Translations under genes and position numbers: made by a program | From: a bacterium | Lineage (GTDB): Bacteria > Actinomycetota > Acidimicrobiia > Acidimicrobiales > CATQHL01 | Assembly: GCA_026713745.1 (NCBI GenBank) | Contig: JAPONU010000299.1 | Span: forward strand, 1 to 5,755 | DNA: 5,755 bases | Direction: 5' to 3' | In this document: positions 1-5,425 of the stretch, in pieces | Layout of the letters: every line of letters starts with the position of its first letter | How positions within the stretch are numbered: position 1 is the first letter of the stretch | Notes under the pieces: generated by a model | Seen by the model: only the letters and a program-made list of their open reading frames with translations | Told to the model about the DNA's origin: nothing | The model's database searches: none

Positions 1-2
1 CC

Positions 3-1826
3 GACGCGGCCGAGGGGGGCGCCCGGTCCGCGGTCGTACTCACGTCCGGATTCGGAGAGACCGGTGTGGAGGGGATGGCCGCACAGCAGCGGATCCGCAC
101 CACCGCCGCTGCAGTCGGCATGCGGTTCCTCGGCCCCAACTGTATGGGCGTGATCAGCCGTCAGGCCGACGGCACTTGGCTGAACGGCTCGTATTTCTGG
201 GATGTCGATCTCGTCCCGGGGGGCGTCACCATGCTCAGCCAGTCCGGGGCATTCGGCGGCATGTTCCTGGCCGAGATGAGCCGCCGCGGATTGGGTGTCT
301 GCCGGTTCGCGAGTCTCGGCAACTCCGCTGACCTGGACGAGACCCAGATCCTGCGATGGCTCGCCGAGGACGACGAGACCGAAGTCATCGGATTGTTCGC
401 CGAAGCGCTTTCGGGCGGCCCGGACTTCGTCAGCGCGGTGCGCTCCCTCTCTGCCGGCCGGCCCGTTGTGGTCTTGAAAGCGGGCAAGACGGGTACGGGC
501 GCTCGCGCCGCTCTGAGCCACACCGGGTCCATCGCGGGCAATCACGGCGCCACCTCCGCCGCTCTCAGACGCGCCGGCGCGATGGAAGCGGGCACGGCCG
601 ACGAGTTCTTCGACCTTCTCTCGCTTGCAGCCTCGCCGGTCCCACAGCCCGCGTCCGCGCGATTGGCTGTCCTGACCGTCTCGGGCGGTCCATCGGTTCT
701 CGCCGCTGACGAGGCGGAGCGCCTCGGCCTCGTGCTGCCGAGCTTGGCGCCTTCGACCCTGCAGGCGATGCGGGCGGTCATTCCACCGTTCGCGGCGACA
801 CGGAACCCGGTTGATCTGACCCCGCAGTGCGCGGCATCCGCCTACGGGCCGGCCGTCGACGCCCTCTACGACGATCCGCTCATCGACGGTGTGGTGATCA
901 TCGACTGCGGCCTGGATGTCGAGCCGCTCGCGGACGCCGTCGTCGCGGCCTGCGGGCGCACCGGCAAGCCGACAGTGGGTTTCGTCGCCGATGTCCCGAC
1001 GGTGGAACAGACGCTGGCGGCAGCGGGCGTGCCGCTGTTCTCTTCGCCCGAGCGTGCCGTGCGGGCCTACAACTCGCTCTGGCGAAGCGCGACTTCAGGG
1101 CCGCGAACCGGCTCGCGCACACCCGGCACCGGAGTGGAAGCGCCTCCGGGGGACGAGGGCGACCTGCCGATCGCTGCGGGTCTGACGCCCCTGTCGGAGT
1201 GGGAGTCCAAGCAGCGACTGCGGGGGGTGCCTCTGGCCCCCGAGCGCCGCACGACATCGCTCGCAGACGCCACCGCTGCGGTCGCCGGACTGCGCGCCCC
1301 GCTGGTGGCCAAGGCTTCCGGTGTCGTACACAAGACCGAGCGGGGGTTGGTGCGGCTGGGCCTCACGCCCGCAGAGGTGCTGGACTCCTGGCCGGAGTTG
1401 GCCGACGCCGGCGACGGATCGGTGCTCGTGGCCGAGTTCATTGCGGGAGAGTTGGAGCTCGTGGTCGGAGGCACGCGGGACCCTCATCTGGGTCCGGCGA
1501 TCACGATTGGGTTGGGAGGGGTGGCTGCGGAGGCCTTCGACGACACCGTCACCGTCCTCGCCCCGCCGGAGCCCGGCGAGATCCGGTCCGCACTCAGAGC
1601 TCTACGCGGCGCGGCGCTGCTAGAGGGCTATCGAGGCAACACGCCTGTTGATCTCGAGGCTCTCACGCAGATCGTGCAGGTCGTGTCGACGCTCCTCACC
1701 GAAGATGAGGATGTCGTCGAGATCGATTGCAACCCCGTGGTGATCACCGAGGGGCGCCCGACGGTTGTGGACGCACTCGTCGTCGTCCGCAGCCGCACCT
1801 CGGAGCCACCAGACGCCGCAGTGTGA
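3..1826 (+). CDS. Fused ADP-forming acyl-CoA synthetase (acetate--CoA ligase family), 5' truncated by window
   Basis: The reading frame is open from base 3 to the TGA at 1824-1826 (607 codons seen). The start lies upstream, and fused members of this family are about 700 residues, so roughly the first 100 are missing. Enzymes of this family interconvert an acyl-CoA, ADP and Pi with the free acid, CoA and ATP through phosphohistidine intermediates in the cytoplasm. Seen in order: the end of the CoA-binding Rossmann domain, with a GFGETG stretch near 48-65 and GPNCMG at 132-149; the succinyl-CoA-ligase-like domains, with SQSGAFGG at 237-260 and a SHTGS motif whose His (519-521) matches the phosphorylated His of the alpha part; a Gly/Pro/Ser/Thr-rich linker (about 1085-1180); and an ATP-grasp domain to the end, with an HK motif at 1329-1334. 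The acid substrate cannot be read from sequence. Acetate, other short acids or an aromatic acid are all possible; ferulate-CoA ligases of this family exist. Its 3' end faces the P450 gene across 15 bp. Confidence 0.9.
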   Translation, partial: DAAEGGARSAVVLTSGFGETGVEGMAAQQRIRTTAAAVGMRFLGPNCMGVISRQADGTWLNGSYFWDVDLVPGGVTMLSQSGAFGGMFLAEMSRRGLGVCRFASLGNSADLDETQILRWLAEDDETEVIGLFAEALSGGPDFVSAVRSLSAGRPVVVLKAGKTGTGARAALSHTGSIAGNHGATSAALRRAGAMEAGTADEFFDLLSLAASPVPQPASARLAVLTVSGGPSVLAADEAERLGLVLPSLAPSTLQAMRAVIPPFAATRNPVDLTPQCAASAYGPAVDALYDDPLIDGVVIIDCGLDVEPLADAVVAACGRTGKPTVGFVADVPTVEQTLAAAGVPLFSSPERAVRAYNSLWRSATSGPRTGSRTPGTGVEAPPGDEGDLPIAAGLTPLSEWESKQRLRGVPLAPERRTTSLADATAAVAGLRAPLVAKASGVVHKTERGLVRLGLTPAEVLDSWPELADAGDGSVLVAEFIAGELELVVGGTRDPHLGPAITIGLGGVAAEAFDDTVTVLAPPEPGEIRSALRALRGAALLEGYRGNTPVDLEALTQIVQVVSTLLTEDEDVVEIDCNPVVITEGRPTVVDALVVVRSRTSEPPDAAV

Positions 1827-1841
1827 GCGACCCGCGATGGG

Positions 1842-3128
1842 CTACCGATCCCACTCGACGTGGAGTTGGGTGGGGCCGCGGAAGGTGATGTTGGGGAAGT
1901 AGTCGAGCTGCTGGCCGGGGGCGAGGCGCAGCGTGGGGATGCGTTCGGCCAGGATCTCGATCACGAGGCGGGTTTCGAAGCGGGCGAGGCGGGCGCCGAG
2001 GCAGAAGTGGACGCCCTTGCCGAAGGAGACGTGGCGGTTGGCGTTGGGGCGGCGGATGTCGAAGCTGTCCGGTGACTCCCAGATGTCGGCCTGGCGGTTG
2101 GCTGAGGCGAAGTTCAAGAAGATGGGCGTGCCGGCGGGCACGTCGTAGCCGCCAACGGTGGTGTCGCAGGTGGTGATGCGGCGCCAGGAGATCTGGCTGG
2201 ACTCGTAGCGCAGCACCTCCTCGACGGCGTTGCCGATGAGCGACGGGTCGGCGCAGACGGCGTCCCACTGGTCGCGGTGGCCGAACAGGCACAGCAGCGT
2301 GTTGCAGACGAGCGCGGTGACAGCCTCGTGGCCGGCGAAGGACAGGCCGTAGATCACCGACTCCACCTCGCGGTAGGACATGTCGGTGGGGTGCGCCTCC
2401 TGGGCGTCGATCAGCTCGGATGCCAGGTCGTCGCCGCGGTTGTCGCGCTTGGCGGCGGTGAAATCCCGGCAGTAGCGCCAGTAGTTCAACATGTGCTGCG
2501 CGATCACGGCCTGCTCGGCGGCGCTGGGGGCGCCCCAGGAGAAGGCCTTGCGGTCGCCGCACCAGCCCTTGAGCATCTCGTCGTCGCTCTGGGGGAAGCC
2601 GATGAAGCGGAAGATGGTCTCGCCCGGCAGCGGGAAGGCGAAGCGCTCCACGAATTCCGCCGGCGGGCCGGCGGCCGCCATGGCGTCGATCAGTTCGTGG
2701 CTGCGGCGGCGGATGTACGGCTCGAGGTCGCCCATCCGCTTGTTGGAGAACCCCTGGCGGGTGTGGACCCGGATGCGCCCGTGGTCGGGCTCGGGGCGGT
2801 TGGACATGACCGCCACCGGGTCGAAGTCCGGGGCGCTGAGGATCTCGTGCGCCACCGGCGCCAGCGGGAAGACGGGGTCCTGCACGTTCACCGAGGCGAA
2901 CGTCTCGTGGTCGGTGAAGATGCGCTCGATCTCGGCCATCTCGCACACCACCAGGTAGCCCAGCTTCGGGGCATAGAAGACCGGCGTGGTGTCGCGCAGC
3001 TCGGCGGCGATGGCGTACGGCTCGGCGAGATAGTCGTCGTCGAGTGGACTCCAGCCGGCGTGCGCGGGACAGCCGGCCGGAGGTGGTGGCGGCGCGGGCC
3101 GCTCGGAGTGGTACTTGTTGGCGCTCAC
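1842..3128 (-). CDS. Cytochrome P450 monooxygenase, last gene of the hpa-type operon
   Basis: The product is a soluble 428-residue bacterial class P450 with no signal peptide or membrane anchor. All hallmarks are visible: a helix-C HxxxR (H116, R120), I-helix AGHEA (265-269), ExxR (E304, R307), and the haem loop FGKGVHFCLG (369-378) with C376 as the iron ligand. The N-terminus has a proline run (residues 11-17) before the fold begins. One oddity is that the residue after the I-helix acid E268 is A269, where most P450s have the Thr used for proton delivery to bound oxygen. The GTG start (3126-3128) overlaps the hpaH stop as GTGA. It is preceded by a GGTGGAG ribosome site (complement of 3134-3140) 5 nt away, so translation is probably coupled. 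No ferredoxin or reductase gene is visible nearby. The substrate is unknown. Its operon position suggests an aromatic acid related to homoprotocatechuate, such as a hydroxyphenylacetate or homovanillate; this is inference. The subfamily was not assigned. Confidence 0.96.
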   Translation of the reverse strand: MSANKYHSERPAPPPPPAGCPAHAGWSPLDDDYLAEPYAIAAELRDTTPVFYAPKLGYLVVCEMAEIERIFTDHETFASVNVQDPVFPLAPVAHEILSAPDFDPVAVMSNRPEPDHGRIRVHTRQGFSNKRMGDLEPYIRRRSHELIDAMAAAGPPAEFVERFAFPLPGETIFRFIGFPQSDDEMLKGWCGDRKAFSWGAPSAAEQAVIAQHMLNYWRYCRDFTAAKRDNRGDDLASELIDAQEAHPTDMSYREVESVIYGLSFAGHEAVTALVCNTLLCLFGHRDQWDAVCADPSLIGNAVEEVLRYESSQISWRRITTCDTTVGGYDVPAGTPIFLNFASANRQADIWESPDSFDIRRPNANRHVSFGKGVHFCLGARLARFETRLVIEILAERIPTLRLAPGQQLDYFPNITFRGPTQLHVEWDR

Positions 3129-3931
3129 CCGAACTCCACCTCGAAGGCGCCGAGCGGGCCGTAGTCGAAACCGAAGGCGTCGCCGGGCCGCACGGGCATC
3201 GGACGGGTGAACGAGCCGGCCAGGATGGTCTGACCCTCCTCGAGAGTGCGGCCCTGGGCGGCGTAGCGGCGGGCCAGCCAGACGATGCCTCGGGCCGGGT
3301 GGTCGAGCACGCCGGCCGCCACCCCGGTCTCGGTGATGGTGCCGTTGCGGTAGGCCAGGGCGCCGACCCAGCGGAGGTCCACTTCTCGGGGCCCCACCCG
3401 GCGGCCGCCGCAGATGATGCCGGCGTCGGCGGCGTTGTCGGCGATGGTGTCGATCACGGTGCGGGTGCGCCCGGTGTTGGGGTCGGTGCGGAAGGTGCGA
3501 GCGGCGATGAGCTCCACTGCGGGCATCACGTAGTCGGTGGCGTCGAGCACGTCGTCGATCTCGAGGTCCGCCCCGGCGAGGTCACAGCCGAGGACGAAGG
3601 CCAACTCCACCTCGATCCGCGGGTCGCAGAAATCACCGGCCGGCGGCCCCTCCCCGGGCGAGAAGACCATGGCGTCGGTGAGGAACCCCGAGTCGGGGGT
3701 GGTGATGTTCATGGCCTGCTGCATGGCGTGGGAGGTGAGGCCGATCTTGTGACCGATCAGCCTCTCGCCGCGCTCCAGGCGCAGTCCCAGCCAAGCGGCT
3801 TGGATCCGGCAGGCGTCCTCGATGGTCATGCCGGGGTGGACCGAGGTGGTCTGGCGGATCTGGGTGCGCTTGCGTTCGGCCTCGTCGAGCAGCCGGGCCT
3901 CGGCAGAGATCTGTGCGTCGCTGAGGCTCAC
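3125..3931 (-). CDS. hpaH: 2-oxo-hept-3-ene-1,7-dioate hydratase (HpaH/HpcG type)
   Basis: The product is 268 residues, against 267 for E. coli HpaH. The enzyme adds water to 2-oxo-hept-3-ene-1,7-dioate, giving 4-hydroxy-2-oxoheptanedioate, the penultimate step of homoprotocatechuate meta-cleavage. Resemblance to HpaH, as I recall that sequence, is close to collinear: QIR (24-26), TIEDA (36-40), GHKIGLTS..AMQ (60-71), PRIEVELAFVL (104-114), ATDYVMPAVELI (131-142), TISDNAA-like (162-168), GVAAGVLDHPA (203-213) and a GSFTRP motif (239-244). E107, E109 and E140 correspond to the three-Glu Mg/Mn site of HpcG, and K62 to the conserved active-site Lys. The general MhpD hydratase of phenylpropionate pathways shares the fold, but the detailed match favours HpaH. 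The GTG start (3929-3931) overlaps the upstream TGA by 4 bp (GTGA), with GGAGG (complement of 3936-3940) 4 nt before it. The stop overlaps the P450 start in the same way. Confidence 0.88.
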   Translation of the reverse strand: MSLSDAQISAEARLLDEAERKRTQIRQTTSVHPGMTIEDACRIQAAWLGLRLERGERLIGHKIGLTSHAMQQAMNITTPDSGFLTDAMVFSPGEGPPAGDFCDPRIEVELAFVLGCDLAGADLEIDDVLDATDYVMPAVELIAARTFRTDPNTGRTRTVIDTIADNAADAGIICGGRRVGPREVDLRWVGALAYRNGTITETGVAAGVLDHPARGIVWLARRYAAQGRTLEEGQTILAGSFTRPMPVRPGDAFGFDYGPLGAFEVEFG

Positions 3932-5286
3932 GACGCCTCCGCCGCCTCGGTCACCGTCAGGGCGGCCAGGTCCGCCAGCTCCTCCAGCAGCTTGGCGAGC
4001 CGTTCGGAGCCGAATTCCTGCTCGATCCGGTTGTAGGCGGCCTCGGAGTGGGGGGCGATGCGGCGCACCAGCTCGCGGCCGGCGCTGCTGAGACCCAGAC
4101 TCGCCCGGCGCTGGTCCCCTGCGGTCGTGCGGCGTTCCACCAGGCCGCGCCCCTCGAGGTTGGCGACGATGCGCGAGGCGCTCGGCACCTGCAGGGCGGT
4201 GCGCTCGGCCAGCCCGGTGAGGTCAAGGCGGTCGTCGGCGGCGGTGAGGGCGCGCAGCACCCGCCACTGCTGCTCGGTGAGATCGTGGGCGGCCAGCAGG
4301 GGGCGGAAGCGGCGCATGGCCTCCTCCCTCGCCCGCAGTAGCGCCATCGGCAGCGACTGGCTGAAGGGGCGCATGCCGATGGCGTCGCCGGCCAGGACGT
4401 CGAGCTGTCGCTGGCCCTCCGCCTGCGGCAGCGGCTCGTCGGCGATGGTGTTGCACAGCGTGCCGATCTCCGGCACGGACACCTCCACGACGTCACCGGG
4501 CCGCAGCCAGACGGGTGGATCCAGCCGTGCGCCCGCCCCGGTCGGCGTGCCGGTGCAGATCACGTCGCCGGGACGCAGCGTCGTGAACGTGGACAGGTAG
4601 TGGATCTGGTATTCGATGCCGAAGCGCATCGCTGCGGCGGTGTCGTCCTGGCGTACCTCGCCGTTGACGCGGGTTGTCAGGTGCAACGAGTCAAGGTCGT
4701 CGATCTCGTCGATGGTCACCAGCCAGGGGCCGATGGCGCCGCTGGCCTCCCAGTTCTTGCCCTGGGTGACGTTGAAGCGGCCGTGGCGCACCCAGTCGCG
4801 GATCGTGCCCTCGTTGGCGAGCGACAGGCCGGCTATGTGCCCCCTGGCCTCCTCGACGGGGATGCGACGCCCGGCCGTGCCGATGACGACCACGATCTCT
4901 CCCTCGTAGTCGAGTTGCTCGCTCTCCGGCGGGCGGAGCAGTTCCTGTTCGTGTCCGCAGAAGGAGTCCGGGAACCGCACGAACACCGACGGGTAGGCGT
5001 CGTCGCTGCTCTCGTTGTACTCCCCCGCCCGGCCGCCGTAGTTGACGCCGATGCAGAAGATCTTCTGCGGGTTCGGTATCAGCCGCTCGAAGTTGATGTG
5101 CTCGAGGCGGTGGTCGGGCGGGTCGCCGGCGAGCCTGCGGGCGTCAGCGAGCCGTTCCTGGCTCAGCAGTTCGCCCAGGTCCCCCACGCCCGTCAGCCGT
5201 CGGCCCAGATCGACCACTCCCGTCCTGTCGGCGCTGAGCAGACCGAAGCCCGCCTCGCCGTGGATCGAGTAGGACAGGAGCCGCAT
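3928..5286 (-). CDS. hpaG-hpaR: Fusion of FAH-family (HpaG-like) isomerase/decarboxylase with HpaR/MarR-type regulator
   Basis: One uninterrupted frame of 452 codons encodes two parts. Residues 1 to about 283 form a fumarylacetoacetate-hydrolase-fold enzyme: NYGGRAGEY (82-90), metal ligands in DYEGE (E128, E130), ANEG (157-160), QGKNWE (175-180), GAIGPWLV (183-190), VNGE (207-210), GDVICTGTPTG (240-250) and a closing GTLCNTI (275-281). After a linker of about 28 residues, 311-445 is a MarR-type winged helix very like HpaR: SLPMALLRAREEAM (311-324), FRPLL (327-331), LTEQQWRVLR (336-345), a recognition helix near 366-380 and a DQRR wing (391-394). HpaG decarboxylates 5-oxopent-3-ene-1,2,5-tricarboxylate and isomerises the product; HpaR represses hpa genes in E. 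coli. E. coli HpaG has two FAH repeats, whereas here the second half is the regulator. The usual Asp of the ND metal motif is E159. ATG is at 5284-5286, with GGAGG (complement of 5297-5301) 10 nt before it. This is the first gene of the minus-strand operon, and autoregulation is likely. The exact HpaG activity is inferred from context. Confidence 0.9.
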   Translation of the reverse strand: MRLLSYSIHGEAGFGLLSADRTGVVDLGRRLTGVGDLGELLSQERLADARRLAGDPPDHRLEHINFERLIPNPQKIFCIGVNYGGRAGEYNESSDDAYPSVFVRFPDSFCGHEQELLRPPESEQLDYEGEIVVVIGTAGRRIPVEEARGHIAGLSLANEGTIRDWVRHGRFNVTQGKNWEASGAIGPWLVTIDEIDDLDSLHLTTRVNGEVRQDDTAAAMRFGIEYQIHYLSTFTTLRPGDVICTGTPTGAGARLDPPVWLRPGDVVEVSVPEIGTLCNTIADEPLPQAEGQRQLDVLAGDAIGMRPFSQSLPMALLRAREEAMRRFRPLLAAHDLTEQQWRVLRALTAADDRLDLTGLAERTALQVPSASRIVANLEGRGLVERRTTAGDQRRASLGLSSAGRELVRRIAPHSEAAYNRIEQEFGSERLAKLLEELADLAALTVTEAAEAS

Positions 5287-5369
5287 GACGATCGTGCCTC
5301 CGTGCCTGTTCGGGGGACTTTCGGAGAGATACTATACATGATAAGCAGTTGCTGAATCTGTGAAGTACC

Positions 5370-5400
5370 GGGGCGGCGGGCCGGCAGGCAGCGCCGCTCC
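5370..5400 (+). other. GC-rich stem-loop in the hpaF leader
   Basis: On the plus-strand transcript, 5370-5378 (GGGGCGGCG) can pair with 5392-5400 (CGCCGCTCC) in a 9-bp stem with one G-U pair and a 13-nt loop. The loop contains GCCGGC (5380-5385), which recurs at 5404-5409 within an 8-bp direct repeat GCCGGCAG; because GCCGGC is self-complementary, the loop could pair with the second copy as a pseudoknot. The hairpin ends 11 nt before the AAGGAG of hpaF. There is no T-run, so it does not look like an intrinsic terminator. Stable hairpins arise easily in GC-rich DNA, so function is uncertain. Confidence 0.3.
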
Positions 5401-5411
5401 CGAGCCGGCAG

Positions 5412-5417
5412 AAGGAG
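5412..5417 (+). promoter_or_regulatory. Ribosome binding site of hpaF (AAGGAG)
   Basis: AAGGAG sits 8 nt before the GTG at 5426-5428. It decides the start of the partial hpaF frame, which otherwise has no ATG at its head and no stop in the window. The protein homology begins exactly at this GTG. Confidence 0.75.
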
Positions 5418-5425
5418 CGAGGGCC

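Larger units (their letters stand above)
5287..5425. promoter_or_regulatory. Divergent intergenic region between hpaG-hpaR fusion and hpaF
   Basis: These 139 bp separate two divergently transcribed genes of the same pathway, so they must hold both promoters unless transcription enters from further away. The only AT-rich stretch, about 5328-5360, contains ACTATACATGATAAG. Read on the minus strand this offers TATAGT (complement of 5331-5336) as a candidate -10, about 45 nt before the minus-strand start. No convincing -35 is seen. An imperfect inverted repeat, AGCAGTTGCT (5344-5353, flanked by T/A pairs at 5342/5355), lies next to it and is a candidate site for the HpaR-like domain. The rest is GC-rich leader. 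The layout resembles E. coli, where HpaR acts in a divergent promoter region, but the operator assignment here is inference. Confidence 0.5.

Noticed and set aside
827..1651. Plus-strand open frame of 274 codons inside the acyl-CoA synthetase
   Set aside because: Arg/Gly/Ala-rich out-of-frame translation of the real gene.
1820..1860. Possible bidirectional terminator between the convergent genes
   Set aside because: Only a 4-bp TGGG/CCCA stem with an 8-nt loop is visible and there is no T-run on either strand; not enough to call.
1744..2946. Long minus-strand open frame of 400 codons overlapping most of the P450 gene in another frame
   Set aside because: Low-complexity Arg/Pro/Gly-rich translation without a recognisable domain; the overlapping frame encodes a clear P450 with all motifs. 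It is a product of GC-rich codon usage.
2277..3164. Plus-strand open frame of 295 codons opposite the P450
   Set aside because: Gly/Val/Ala/His-rich shadow of a GC-rich gene on the other strand, with no family resemblance.
3044..4036. Plus-strand open frame of 330 codons opposite hpaH
   Set aside because: Shadow frame; hpaH on the minus strand has strong motif support and its own overlaps and ribosome site.
5332..5345. CATG-centred palindrome as the operator
   Set aside because: Only 8 of 14 positions match (CT and AG outside, CATG inside, mismatched triplets between), weaker than the repeat at 5342-5355.
4600..5355. Plus-strand open frame of 251 codons opposite the FAH domain
   Set aside because: Shadow frame reading through the divergent promoter region; no domain recognised.
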